A stretch of DNA of 60,985 nt from the NCBI RefSeq assembly GCF_029937855.1, contig NZ_JAPYPC010000025.1:1-60985 (forward strand). The letters are read 5' to 3'. The DNA comes from Christiangramia sp. Its GTDB lineage: Bacteria; Bacteroidota; Bacteroidia; Flavobacteriales; Flavobacteriaceae. A program made the translations under genes and the position numbers. Shown piece after piece: positions 51,600-60,703 of this stretch (position 1 is its first letter; each line of letters begins with the position of its first letter). The notes under the pieces were generated by a model. The model ran no database searches. It had not been told where the DNA came from and saw only the letters and a program-made list of their open reading frames with translations.

Positions 51600-53396
51600 A
51601 TGTTTCACAAGATCATTCTTTCATTCTTCCTTTCTATTCTATTCATAGGTTGTAAAAATGAGAATACAGAGACTTCCGCAGATGATGAAAAAAATGAGGT
51701 CAGTGCAAAATTTGACAGCATCCTTAACAATTATTATGAAGATGGTTTAAAGCTGAACCCTATTTCAGCTACCACTTCAGGAGATATGCGCTATAACGAC
51801 CAATTTCCAAATTTCCTTTCTAAAGAATATGAAGATAGCTTAAGAGCTTATTATACCAAATATAAAAATGAAGCCGGTGCTATAAGTGACGAGGCACTTA
51901 GCGACACCGAAAAAATGAGCAAAGATATTTTGCTTTGGGAATGTGATATCAACCTTGCCTCAATGGAATTTAAAAAAGACAAATATATGCCCATAGACCA
52001 GATGTGGTCTGTAAACCTGTTTATGGGTCAACTGGCCAGTGGTGTTGGTGCTCAACCTTTCAATACGGTAGAAGATTACGAGAACTGGCTAAAACGTGTG
52101 GATGGTTTTCTTAGCTGGATGAATTCTGCGGAAGAAAATATGCGCGAAGGGATGGAGCAGGGATATGTATTACCGGCTTCATTAATTCAGAAGGTGATTC
52201 CGCAAATGGAATCCATGACGGGTTCTAATCCAGAAGAGCATTTATTCTACGGCCCCGTAAATAACTTTCCCGATAGTTTTTCAGAAGAAGAAAAACAGCG
52301 TTTAACGGAAGAATATAAAAGTATGATCACCGAAAAAGTCATTCCGCAGTATAAAAAAATGCATACTTTTTTGCAACAGGATTATTTGCCAAAAGGCCGT
52401 AAAAGTAGCGGGATTGCAGATATTCCAGAGGGAGAGGAATATTACAAACATCAGATCAAGCTTTACACCACTACAGATATGACGGCAGAAGAAATTCACC
52501 AGCTTGGACTGGATGAAGTGGCCAGGATTTCAAAAGAAATGGAAAAAGTGAAAGAAGAAGTTGGATTTGAGGGAGATCTTAAATCTTTTTTCAACTATGT
52601 AAGGGAAAATAAAGAGCTGATGCCATTTGATAAACCTGAAGAAGTGATCGCCAATTTTGAAGAAATTCATGAGACCATGAAGCCAAATATCAGTAAACTT
52701 TTCAGTGTTACTCCTGAAACTTCTTTTGAGGTAAGAAGAACGGAAGAATTTAGAGAAAAATCTGCCAGCGCCGAATATAACCCTGGATCTTTAGACGGAA
52801 CCAGGCCTGGTATCTTTTACGTGCCCATTCCCGATGCCGCCACTTATAATACTTATAGTGATGAATCATTATTTTTGCATGAAGCAATTCCCGGACACCA
52901 TTACCAAATTTCCCTTACACAGGAAAATGAGAAGCTACCAGATTTCAGAAAAACTTTATGGTACAGCGGTTATGGTGAGGGCTGGGCTTTATATTCAGAA
53001 TCTTTAGGAAAAGAGCTTGGGCTATACACAGATCCTTATCAATATTTTGGAACATTGGGGGCTGAAATGCATCGCGCCGTGCGTCTTGTAGTGGATACAG
53101 GTTTACACAGCAAAGGCTGGACCCGCGAAGAAGCGATCCAGTATTCCCTCGAAAACGAAGCAGAACCGGAAGCCAGTGTGATTTCAGAAATTGAAAGATA
53201 TATGGCCAATCCAGGGCAGGCATTGTCTTATAAAATTGGTCAGTTAAAGATCCAGGAGTTACGTGAAAAAGCGAAAACTGAACTGGGAGATAATTTTGAT
53301 ATTAGAGAATACCACAAACAGGTGCTTGAAACCGGTTGCGTTCCACTGGAATTACTGGAGAATAAAATTGATAACTGGATCGCCGAGGCGAAATAA
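51600..53396 (+). CDS. DUF885 metallopeptidase-like lipoprotein
   Basis: 598 aa. Lipoprotein signal ending LFIGC (Cys18), then a Glu/Thr/Asp-rich linker. The DUF885 zinc motif is SLFLHEAIPGHHYQ (about residues 423-435), with EGWALYSESLGKELGLY downstream providing the third ligand region and YNPGSLDGTRPGIFYV before it. This family consists of secreted zinc-dependent proteins thought to be peptidases. It is monocistronic and ends in an unusual terminator carrying a repeat. Confidence 0.93.
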   Translation: MFHKIILSFFLSILFIGCKNENTETSADDEKNEVSAKFDSILNNYYEDGLKLNPISATTSGDMRYNDQFPNFLSKEYEDSLRAYYTKYKNEAGAISDEALSDTEKMSKDILLWECDINLASMEFKKDKYMPIDQMWSVNLFMGQLASGVGAQPFNTVEDYENWLKRVDGFLSWMNSAEENMREGMEQGYVLPASLIQKVIPQMESMTGSNPEEHLFYGPVNNFPDSFSEEEKQRLTEEYKSMITEKVIPQYKKMHTFLQQDYLPKGRKSSGIADIPEGEEYYKHQIKLYTTTDMTAEEIHQLGLDEVARISKEMEKVKEEVGFEGDLKSFFNYVRENKELMPFDKPEEVIANFEEIHETMKPNISKLFSVTPETSFEVRRTEEFREKSASAEYNPGSLDGTRPGIFYVPIPDAATYNTYSDESLFLHEAIPGHHYQISLTQENEKLPDFRKTLWYSGYGEGWALYSESLGKELGLYTDPYQYFGTLGAEMHRAVRLVVDTGLHSKGWTREEAIQYSLENEAEPEASVISEIERYMANPGQALSYKIGQLKIQELREKAKTELGDNFDIREYHKQVLETGCVPLELLENKIDNWIAEAK

Positions 53397-53414
53397 AATT
53401 TTTATAAATAGCAG

Positions 53415-53523
53415 AAAGCCCGTCTGGGAATTTTAGCCGTCAAGCTGGACTTGATTCAGCTTCTCTAGAGATCCTGAATCAAGTTCAGGATGACGATAAT
53501 TAAAATTTCAGACGGGATTTTCT
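53415..53523 (+). terminator. DUF885 terminator with a repeat in its loop
   Basis: CCCGTCTGGGAATTTTA (53419-53435) pairs with TAAAATTTCAGACGGG (53501-53516) with a small bulge, followed by ATTTTCTATTT. The ~65 bp between the arms is a REP-like element. Confidence 0.7.
53438..53496. repeat. REP-like element inside a terminator loop
   Basis: GTCAAGCTGGACTTGATTCA, GCTTCTCTAGA, then GATCCTGAATCAAGTTCAGG and ATGACG: a head-to-head pair of the CTGAA-CAAGTTCAG family. Confidence 0.8.
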
Positions 53524-54145
53524 ATTTATAATCTGGTATTCCTTTCCCGAGAATAAAATCACGCTCAATTAATTTCATATCACCTATATCCTGAAGCTTA
53601 ACCACGCCGTCACTTCCCCGGGGAGGATCATTTTGATGATTATCGGTAAGCAGTGGATCACCTTCAAAGAAAAAAGCAGATAGATAGTAATATGTACCAT
53701 CAGGTTCCAGTATAAATGGATGTATATGCGCCGGATTTTTACCATCGGGATAACTTCCCGGTATTTGAGTATAAAAAGTTCAACGCCCATCTTTAGCAGT
53801 TTTTATCCAACCTCTTAAATATCCATGTCGCCTGGCCCAGTTCTCTTCATTTCCTTTGGTAGGATAAATTCCTTCCGCATTTGTATGGTGAATGTATAAA
53901 ACAATATTTTCAGCGGGTGTGACGCCATCAGGCTCATAAATAATACCCGATATTTTCAATTTATTTTCTGCGGAAGTAAATTCAGGTAGCGTATCAACTG
54001 CGCTAAGCTCCCGGTCGCCGTATTCCAGGACCGCTTCACAGCCTTCGCAAGGCCCGCCAATAAGTTTAGGTTCGTTTTGCTGTTGTGATCTTACGCAGGA
54101 AAACATCAACACTGAAGTTACGATTACAATTATTCTTAAACCCAT
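53522..54145 (-). pseudogene. Intradiol ring-cleavage dioxygenase-like gene with an in-frame stop
   Basis: From ATG 54145 the product has a lipoprotein-like signal (MGLRIIVIVTSVLMFSC, Cys17) and then GIIYEPDGVTPAENIVLYIH, HTNAEGIYP and GYLRGWIKTAKDGR. A TGA at 53780-53782 follows GR; the same frame continues TFYTQIPGSYPDGKNPAHIH to a TAG at 53522. The family here normally reads GRY-x-F, so a codon has become a stop. The presumed iron ligands (Tyr in GIYP, Tyr in GSYP, His-x-His in PAHIH) are all present. Total 207 codons. Recent nonsense mutation or sequencing error. Confidence 0.85.
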
Positions 54146-54371
54146 TTTAATAAGCTTTAGATAAAGTTACTTAAAATTTGATTATCAGGTAAGTATATTG
54201 TTCCCGTAAATATTACAATAGTGCGGGAGTACAAATAAGCATTATAAGTGATCGACGATAAAAGTGAGGGTTTAAAAATGTCGATAAAGTATATTCCTGA
54301 ATTTATTTTTGGATTATTATAAAGTAAAGAGGTTTGACTGATTACTAAGGATTTTTTACAGCCTATTTTTA

Positions 54372-54605
54372 TTAGTTAAGGGAAGATTGAAAGTTCTTCA
54401 TCATTTTATAAATGACCTTAAAAACGTATTTTCTTTTCTTTTTCCCGGAACTTTTTTCAAACCGAAATTTGATAAATTTCCCTCCAGGCTCATTGCTTGA
54501 AAATTGATAGTTGGTGCCATCAAGAACAAAACCTGTTTTTTCTGAAAAAATAAAATCTGACACGTATTTCTTTACCAACCTGCGTTTACCTGAAGAGCCT
54601 TTCAT
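54372..54605 (-). CDS. Hypothetical small basic protein
   Basis: 77 aa, ATG at 54605. Rich in Lys and Arg (MKGSSGKRRLVKKYVSDFIF at the start, SSGKKKRKYVFKVIYKMMKN at the end) with a few beta-like stretches. No signal peptide or known domain. The size and composition make it an uncertain call. Confidence 0.4.
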   Translation of the reverse strand: MKGSSGKRRLVKKYVSDFIFSEKTGFVLDGTNYQFSSNEPGGKFIKFRFEKSSGKKKRKYVFKVIYKMMKNFQSSLN

Positions 54606-55100
54606 AATTTTTGGTTTTTGGTTAGAATGTATTAAGATACGAAAAAAATAGTTTGATTAATTTCACGGCCTTTGTAGAATTTCCCAATACCGTCAAAACT
54701 ACCAGATTTATAGGTGTAATTATCGTTGGTTTTTTTGGTTTGCCCATTACATTGCAAAAAGGTGAAGGCAAGAAATATTATTAAGGTGCAGGATATAAAT
54801 TTTCTCATAATTTTTTATTGACCTCAATAAATTTATAGAAAAACCAGCTCACTTAACTTTATTGATCATTGGTATTATTTATTAGATCACTTTCTCCGCC
54901 TATTTTAGGCTTTGCCATTTGGCAATCTTCAATTTGTTTTCAAATTAAAATTTCAGGCTGTTTCACTAGAAACTATCTCTGTATATAAGGTCGGGCATTA
55001 CTATTAAGAAGAAATTTTGGTATTCTTATCTACAACCTGAACCTGAATAAATGATTAAATATATTCCTATATTGGTGAGCAAATTTATTCTAATAGAAAC
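54606..55100. other. Intergenic region with a gene remnant
   Basis: Holds the truncated lipoprotein remnant (54632-54808) and otherwise AT-rich DNA. A 19-codon minus-strand frame at 54859-54918 is too short to call. Confidence 0.5.
54632..54808 (-). pseudogene. Truncated remnant of a lipoprotein methyltransferase
   Basis: 58 codons from ATG 54808: a signal sequence (MRKFISCTLIIFLAFTFLQC), then NGQTKKTNDNYTYKSGSFDG and IGKFYKGREI, then NQTIFFVS and stop. The SFDGIGKFYKGREI phrase resembles the opening of secreted class I SAM-methyltransferases of flavobacteria, which normally run on for ~150 more residues through the SAM motifs. Here the coding sequence stops right after GREI, so the 3' part is lost. 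I rely on memory for this family, hence moderate confidence. Confidence 0.5.
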
Positions 55101-58100
55101 ATGAAAAACTATTTCTACTTTATTCTAGGTATACTAATTTTTACTCAATTCGAGATCAAAGCGCAGGACAGTATTAGTATTGCCCAGTTAGATACTCTTA
55201 CAACCAAAGAACTTCCTTTAAAACCGGCAAGAAAAATATCCTTTACCACAGAAGAAGGCACCTGGCTTTCTGTAGACGTGAGCCCGGATGGGAAACACAT
55301 CGTTTTTGATATGATGGGTGATCTATACCGTATTCCTGTATCCGGAGGTAAAGCAGAAAAGTTAACCAGCGGTCTTGCGTATGATGTACACCCAAGATAC
55401 AGCCCCGACGGAAACAGTCTGGTTTTTATTTCAGATAAGAATGGATCAGATAATGTCTGGATCATGGATCTGGAATCCAAAGAAATGAACGCAATTTCTG
55501 AAGAAAAAAATCAAAATTACTTTTCGGCTGAGTGGAGTCCCGAAGGTGATTTTATAGTTGCCTCAAAAGGTAGAAGAAATATAAAGCTTCATTTATATCA
55601 TAAAGATGGGGGGAGTGGAGCCCAACTGGTTAAAGAGCCAGAGAATCTAAAAATGACAGATCCGGCTTTTAGTCCTGATGGCAAGACCATCTATTTTTCT
55701 AAAAGGAACAATGCCTGGAATTATAATGCCCAATTTCCACAGTACCAGATAGGGACTTATGATATGGAAAAGTCTGATGTTGCTACGATCACCGGGAGGT
55801 ATGGATCTGCTTTTACTCCCACGCCTTCGCCAGATGGAAAATGGCTGGTATATGGTACACGCTTCGAAACTAAAACGGGGCTGGTAATTCGTGACTTAAA
55901 AACAGGTGATGAAGAATGGCTAGCCTATCCTATACAACGCGATGATCAGGAATCTATCGCCAGTCTGGGGGTATTACCGGCTATGAGTTTTACTCCAGAC
56001 AGTAAAAACCTTGTTGTATTCTATGGTGGGAAATTGAATAACATTTCCCTTACAGATAAAAAAGCCACCCCTATTCCTTTTGAAGTAGATCTTGATCTGG
56101 AATTAGGTCCTGAATTGCTATTTAAATATCCTATTGAAGATGATGCCACCGCCCAGGTTACCCAAATTAGGGATGCGGTGCCATCGCCTGATGGATCAAA
56201 ACTGGCTTTTACCGCCCTCAATAGATTGTATGTTATGGATTTTCCCAACGGGGCACCAAAAAGACTTACCAATAATGATTTTGTAGAAGCTCAACCTGCA
56301 TGGTCGCCTAACGGAAATAAAATTGCCTTTGTAACCTGGGAAGATGATGGTGGATATATTTATAGTGTAGATACCAATGGAAGGAATTTAAAAAAACTTA
56401 CTCTCAATAAAGCGATCTATTCCAACCCGGAATGGTCTTACAAGCATGACAGAATTGCTTTTACGATGGGAGCAGCAGAAGAATACAGGTTGGCCACCAG
56501 CATGAGCGGTTCTCCTAACAAGGAAGACCTTGCCTGGATCCCTTCCGCCGGAGGTGAGGTAAATTTTATTGAAAAATCAAAAGGGAGAGTGAATCCTCAC
56601 TTTTCAAAGATCGATGACCGTATTTATGTGAATGATGATGATAAGCTAATATCATTAAGATGGGACGGCACAGATGAGAAAACACATTTATCTATAAAAG
56701 GAATAACTCCTTATGGATCCTCAGATGTGCATAAACATATGCTGGGAGAAGATGACCTTCAGGAAGAAAAAGATAAAGCCTCAAAGCCTTCTGAAATAAG
56801 GATCTCCCCAGATGGCAAACGAGCGCTGGCTAAGATTAATAATGATATTTATACCGTGGTGATTCCTCGTTTTGGACAAACTGCCAGTATTTCCCTTGCG
56901 AGCATGGATAAAACTGCTTTTCCAGCAGAAAAACTTACAGAGATTGGCGGGGAATTCCCGGCCTGGGAAGAAAATAGTAAAGATGTGCACTGGTCTTTGG
57001 GAAGCAGCCACTTTGTTTACGACCTGAAAGAGGCAAAGGTTTATAACGACAGTGTTAAAGCACTGAAAAAAGCGGAAAAAGAAGCTGAAAAAAAGAAAGA
57101 CGACACAGAGGAAAAGGCAGACAAGAAAGAAGATGAACATGAAAACTTTAAAGCTGAAGAGTATAAAATTGTAAAGACCTATCAGCGGGCGATCCCTCAG
57201 GGTGTTGCTCTTATTAAAGGAGGACGTATCATCAGCATGAAAGGGGATGAGGTCATTGAGAATGGAGATATCTTAATAAGGAATAACAGGATTGAAGCGG
57301 TGGGGCCATCAGGTTCTTTAAACGCACCTGGGAACGCTACCGTCATGGATGCTTCAGGGAAAACAGTAGTGCCGGGATTTATTGATACCCATGCTCACAT
57401 GTGGCCTAACTGGGAGGTTCATAAGAACCAGGTATGGATGTATTCAGCAAACCTTGCTTATGGCGTTACCACTACTCGTGATCCACAAACTTCTACTACA
57501 GATGTACTTACATATTCAGATATGGTAGATGCGGGAATGATCCAGGGCCCCAGGGTTTACAGTACCGGTCCCGGTGTAGGTTACTGGGCTTATAATTTAA
57601 AAGATCTGGATCACGCCAAAAGGGTATTGAAACAGTATAGCGAATACTATGATACCAAGACCATCAAAATGTATTTGACAGGGAACAGGCAAATGCGACA
57701 ATGGATCATCATGGCCGCTAAAGAACTTAAACTAATGCCCACTACAGAAGGCGGACTGGATTTTAAATTGAATATGACACAATTACTGGACGGTTATCCC
57801 GGGCATGAACATTCATTGCCGGTGTATCCTATGTATAAAGATGTTTTACAGACCGTTGCAGAATCCAAAATGGCGGTGACCCCGACTTTACTGGTCTCCT
57901 ATGGCGGGCCATGGGCAGAGGAATATTATTATGCTACAGAGGAACCGTATAAAGACGAAAAGTTACAATATTTTACTCCATATAATGAACTGGCTCAAAA
58001 ATCGAGAAGACGTGGAGCATGGTTTATGAAAGAGGAACACGTATTTCCCAAGCATGCTGAAATGATGAAAGAAGTGGTGGATAAAGGCGGACTCGTTGGA

Positions 58101-58457
58101 GTTGGAAGTCATGGGCAGCTTCAGGGGCTGGGGTATCACTGGGAATTATGGTCTATGCAAAGCGGGGGTATGAGTGAACATGATGCCTTAAAAACCGCTA
58201 CCATTCTGGGAGCAAAAACATTAGGTTTAGATGGTGATCTGGGATCTATAGAACCTGGAAAACTGGCAGATCTGGTAATCATGGATAGGAATCCTTTAGA
58301 GAATATTAAAAATTCTAATTCAGTTACCCATGTGATTAAAAACGGCGTGATCTATAATGCAGATAATTTGAACGAGATCCACCCGCAAGAGAAAGATGCA
58401 CCAGATTTTGATTGGAAAATGCAAAGACCTGAAAAATTACCGGGCATTCAGGAATAG
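55101..58457 (+). CDS. Secreted beta-propeller/amidohydrolase fusion protein
   Basis: 1118 aa. Signal peptide of about 21 residues (cut near EIKAQ). Residues ~30-640 carry TolB/WD40-like (PD40) repeats such as VSPDGKHIVFDMMGDLYRI, YSPDGNSLVFISDKNGSDNV and WSPNGNKIAFVTWEDDGGYI. A Lys/Glu linker (about 655-690) leads to a metal-dependent amidohydrolase domain: VVPGFIDTHAHMWPNW (HxH), later GHEHSLPVYP, VGVGSHGQLQGLGYHWE and the C-terminal GKLADLVIMDRNPLENI. The natural substrate is unknown. It is monocistronic with its own terminator. Confidence 0.92.
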   Translation: MKNYFYFILGILIFTQFEIKAQDSISIAQLDTLTTKELPLKPARKISFTTEEGTWLSVDVSPDGKHIVFDMMGDLYRIPVSGGKAEKLTSGLAYDVHPRYSPDGNSLVFISDKNGSDNVWIMDLESKEMNAISEEKNQNYFSAEWSPEGDFIVASKGRRNIKLHLYHKDGGSGAQLVKEPENLKMTDPAFSPDGKTIYFSKRNNAWNYNAQFPQYQIGTYDMEKSDVATITGRYGSAFTPTPSPDGKWLVYGTRFETKTGLVIRDLKTGDEEWLAYPIQRDDQESIASLGVLPAMSFTPDSKNLVVFYGGKLNNISLTDKKATPIPFEVDLDLELGPELLFKYPIEDDATAQVTQIRDAVPSPDGSKLAFTALNRLYVMDFPNGAPKRLTNNDFVEAQPAWSPNGNKIAFVTWEDDGGYIYSVDTNGRNLKKLTLNKAIYSNPEWSYKHDRIAFTMGAAEEYRLATSMSGSPNKEDLAWIPSAGGEVNFIEKSKGRVNPHFSKIDDRIYVNDDDKLISLRWDGTDEKTHLSIKGITPYGSSDVHKHMLGEDDLQEEKDKASKPSEIRISPDGKRALAKINNDIYTVVIPRFGQTASISLASMDKTAFPAEKLTEIGGEFPAWEENSKDVHWSLGSSHFVYDLKEAKVYNDSVKALKKAEKEAEKKKDDTEEKADKKEDEHENFKAEEYKIVKTYQRAIPQGVALIKGGRIISMKGDEVIENGDILIRNNRIEAVGPSGSLNAPGNATVMDASGKTVVPGFIDTHAHMWPNWEVHKNQVWMYSANLAYGVTTTRDPQTSTTDVLTYSDMVDAGMIQGPRVYSTGPGVGYWAYNLKDLDHAKRVLKQYSEYYDTKTIKMYLTGNRQMRQWIIMAAKELKLMPTTEGGLDFKLNMTQLLDGYPGHEHSLPVYPMYKDVLQTVAESKMAVTPTLLVSYGGPWAEEYYYATEEPYKDEKLQYFTPYNELAQKSRRRGAWFMKEEHVFPKHAEMMKEVVDKGGLVGVGSHGQLQGLGYHWELWSMQSGGMSEHDALKTATILGAKTLGLDGDLGSIEPGKLADLVIMDRNPLENIKNSNSVTHVIKNGVIYNADNLNEIHPQEKDAPDFDWKMQRPEKLPGIQE

Positions 58458-58485
58458 TTACGAATTGGTAATATTTACAGTATTT

Positions 58486-58520
58486 CGGGGTTTTGCTTTT
58501 AGATTTCAAAACCCCGTTTA
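58486..58520 (+). terminator. Terminator of the amidohydrolase gene
   Basis: CGGGGTTTTG (58486-58495) pairs perfectly with CAAAACCCCG (58507-58516), followed by a T-rich stretch. Confidence 0.8.
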
Positions 58521-58547
58521 TTTTGATCTAATATCACAATCTTTTTA

Positions 58548-58946
58548 ATGAAAAAATTTATTGATAAACTAGCTTTTATTTATATTCAGGATAAAAAAAT
58601 TCTTATGAGCCTGAGTAAAGGTAAATCTACCTGGTATATCCCCGGTGGCAAAAGAGAAAAAGGAGAATCTGATATTGACGCATTGTCCAGGGAAATAAAA
58701 GAAGAACTTTCTATAGAACTGATTCCTGAAAGCATTAAGAAATTTGGTGTTTTTGAAGCTCAGGCTCATGGACATCCTGAAGGCACTATAGTTAGAATGA
58801 CCTGCTACACTGCTGAGTTTACCAGTGAACTTAAGGCCGCTTCTGAAATTGAAAAATTGGAATTTTTCCCATATTCCAGGAAATCTGAAAGTTCATTTGT
58901 AGACCATCTAATTTTTGATGACCTCATAAACAAAGACCTGCTCTAG
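58548..58946 (+). CDS. NUDIX hydrolase
   Basis: 132 aa. The Nudix box is complete: GGKREKGESDIDALSREIKE then ELSIEL (Gx5Ex7REUxEE). The flanking strand WYIPGGKREKG and EAQAHGHPEGTIVRMTCYTA fit a small MutT-like enzyme that cleaves nucleoside-diphosphate compounds; the exact substrate is unknown. It has its own ATG and is separated by 90 bp from the amidohydrolase. Confidence 0.94.
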   Translation: MKKFIDKLAFIYIQDKKILMSLSKGKSTWYIPGGKREKGESDIDALSREIKEELSIELIPESIKKFGVFEAQAHGHPEGTIVRMTCYTAEFTSELKAASEIEKLEFFPYSRKSESSFVDHLIFDDLINKDLL

Positions 58947-59016
58947 CTTTCGAAATAAATTCCAAAATTCGTCTCTCTTTTTAACGCTCTCTATTTCTAC
59001 AACCAAAATAATTTTA

Positions 59017-59024
59017 TAATTTTG
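59017..59024 (+). promoter_or_regulatory. dinB promoter, -7 box
   Basis: TAATTTTG matches TAnnTTTG exactly, 33 bp before the ATG at 59058. Confidence 0.6.
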
Positions 59025-59053
59025 GAATATTTCCAATTAAAAGGAATTATTCC
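59024..59053 (+). promoter_or_regulatory. Paired palindromes at the dinB start (operator candidate)
   Basis: GGAATATTTCC (59024-59034) and GGAATTATTCC (59043-59053), both GGAA-N3-TTCC palindromes, spaced 19 bp start to start, overlapping the -7 box and the leader. A repressor binding here would block dinB. Confidence 0.5.
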
Positions 59054-59057
59054 TAAT

Positions 59058-60278
59058 ATGAAGAATGTAAAATCTATTATTCATCTGGATCTCGATACTT
59101 TTTTTGTTTCCGCAGAAAGACGTTTAGATTCCAAATTAAATAATAAACCGCTTATTGTGGGCGGGCTGGGTGACCGTGGTGTGGTTGCGGCATGCAGCTA
59201 TGAGACCCGGAAGTTTGGTGTACACTCGGGCATGTCTATGAAAGTAGCAAGGCAACTTTGTCCGCAGTCTATCGTCATCAAGGGGAATGCCTCCACTTAC
59301 ACTAAATTCTCCCACGAAGTAACCGAGATCATCCGCAGTAAAGTACCCTCTTTTGAAAAGGCCAGCGTAGATGAATTCTATGCAGATCTTACCGGGATGG
59401 ATCGATTTTTTGGGATTACTCAGTTTGCAAAAGAACTTCAGGAATCTATAAAAAAAGAGACCTGGTTGCCAATTTCATTCGGACTCTCACAGAATAAAGT
59501 GGTCTCCAAAATTGCTACCGGAGAAGGTAAACCCTATGCACAAAAGATCATTGAAGCTGGTACTGAAAAAAGTTTTCTGGCTCCGCTGGCCGTTAATAAG
59601 ATTCCCATGATAGGAAATAAAACCTTTCAGAAATTATTGAATCTCGGAGTAAGAAAGATTGAAACCATTCAAAAAATGCCAGTGGAGGTACTGGAAAGTG
59701 TTTTGGGGAAAAATGGCCGTACTATCTGGAAAAGAGCCCACGGAATAGACAATCCGCCGATCATTCCTTTCCACGAGCGTAAATCAATCTCTACCGAGCG
59801 AACTTTTAACCGGGATACTATCGATATGGTTCGGCTGCATGCCACTCTGGTAGCCATGGCTGAAAGTCTCGCTTACCAACTAAGAAAAGGTAATAAACTT
59901 ACTTCTAATGTAAGTGTGAAAATTCGCTATTCAGATTTTCAAACTTACAGTAAACAGGTGAAGATTGCCTATACCAGTGCAGACCATATTCTAATTCCAA
60001 AAGTGGAAGAATTATTTAAACAATTATATACCCGGCGTCTTCTTATAAGGCTAATCGGGGTGCGTTTTAGCGGACTCGTGGGCGGGCATTACCAGATCAA
60101 TCTTTTTGATGATTCTGAAGAAATGCTGAACCTCTACAATTCTTTAGATAAAATTAAAAACAGGTTTGGAGAACATAGTGTGATGCGCGCGGTAAGCATG
60201 GATGTAAAAACAATCGGCAGAATGGGAAATCCGTTTAATGGGGAACCGCCAATCGTGCTGGCACATAGAAAACAGTAA
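59058..60278 (+). CDS. dinB: DNA polymerase IV
   Basis: Y-family translesion polymerase. 406 aa from ATG 59058; the longer frame would begin at a TTG at 59022, inside the -7 box. Motifs: HLDLDTFFVSAERRLD (metal-binding Asp), ACSYETRKFGVHSGMSMKVA, SVDEFYADLTGMDRFFG (catalytic acids), then helix-hairpin-helix IPMIGNKTFQKLLNLGVRKI and a little-finger domain. The C-terminal end (LVGGHYQINLFDDSEEMLNL) holds a beta-clamp-like QINLF motif. Confidence 0.96.
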   Translation: MKNVKSIIHLDLDTFFVSAERRLDSKLNNKPLIVGGLGDRGVVAACSYETRKFGVHSGMSMKVARQLCPQSIVIKGNASTYTKFSHEVTEIIRSKVPSFEKASVDEFYADLTGMDRFFGITQFAKELQESIKKETWLPISFGLSQNKVVSKIATGEGKPYAQKIIEAGTEKSFLAPLAVNKIPMIGNKTFQKLLNLGVRKIETIQKMPVEVLESVLGKNGRTIWKRAHGIDNPPIIPFHERKSISTERTFNRDTIDMVRLHATLVAMAESLAYQLRKGNKLTSNVSVKIRYSDFQTYSKQVKIAYTSADHILIPKVEELFKQLYTRRLLIRLIGVRFSGLVGGHYQINLFDDSEEMLNLYNSLDKIKNRFGEHSVMRAVSMDVKTIGRMGNPFNGEPPIVLAHRKQ

Positions 60279-60291
60279 CTGGATGTTAGAT

Positions 60292-60703
60292 ATTGAGATC
60301 GCTTCACTGCGTTCGCGATGACTGTAACACAATGAGCAGCGAACAGTTAGCAATTAACACAGAAAAGTGATCGAACAGAAGATTTCTCCCTATGGTCGAA
60401 ATGACAATAGTTAAAATGTCACCCTGAACTCGATTCAGGGTCTAAATAACAGATGCTGAATCAAGTTCAGCATGACGAAGAAGAACACGATTATAGTCAC
60501 TGCGAGTGAAACGAATGGGAAGGCCGAAGTATAGAGATCGCTTCACTGCGTTCGCGATGACTGGAAGACAATGAGCAGCGAACAATTAGCAATTAACACA
60601 GAAAAAGTGATCGAGCAAAAGATTTCTCCCTATGGTCGAAATGACAATAGTTAAAATGTCACCCTGAACTCGATTCAGGGTCTAAATAACAGATGCTGAA
60701 TCA
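60292..60703. repeat. Tandem duplication of a ~172-bp segment
   Basis: Copy 1 is 60292-60463 and copy 2 is 60531-60703, period about 240 bp. Both contain GAGATCGCTTCACTGCGTTC, GATTTCTCCCTATGGTCGAA, GTCACCCTGAACTCGATTCA and CAGATGCTGAATCA in the same order, with only a few mismatches and one 1-bp indel. Confidence 0.9.
60453..60520. repeat. REP-like elements between the tandem copies
   Basis: ATGCTGAATCAAGTTCAGCA followed by TGACG (60453-60477), and GTCACTGCGAGTGAAACGAA (60497-60516). Confidence 0.7.

Noticed and set aside
53780-53782. TGA as a selenocysteine codon in the dioxygenase-like gene
   Set aside because: The position is not a catalytic or ligand residue, and no stem resembling a SECIS element was noticed after it.
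54859-54918. 19-codon minus-strand frame (MAKPKIGGESDL...)
   Set aside because: Too short; no helix, signal or known motif to support it.
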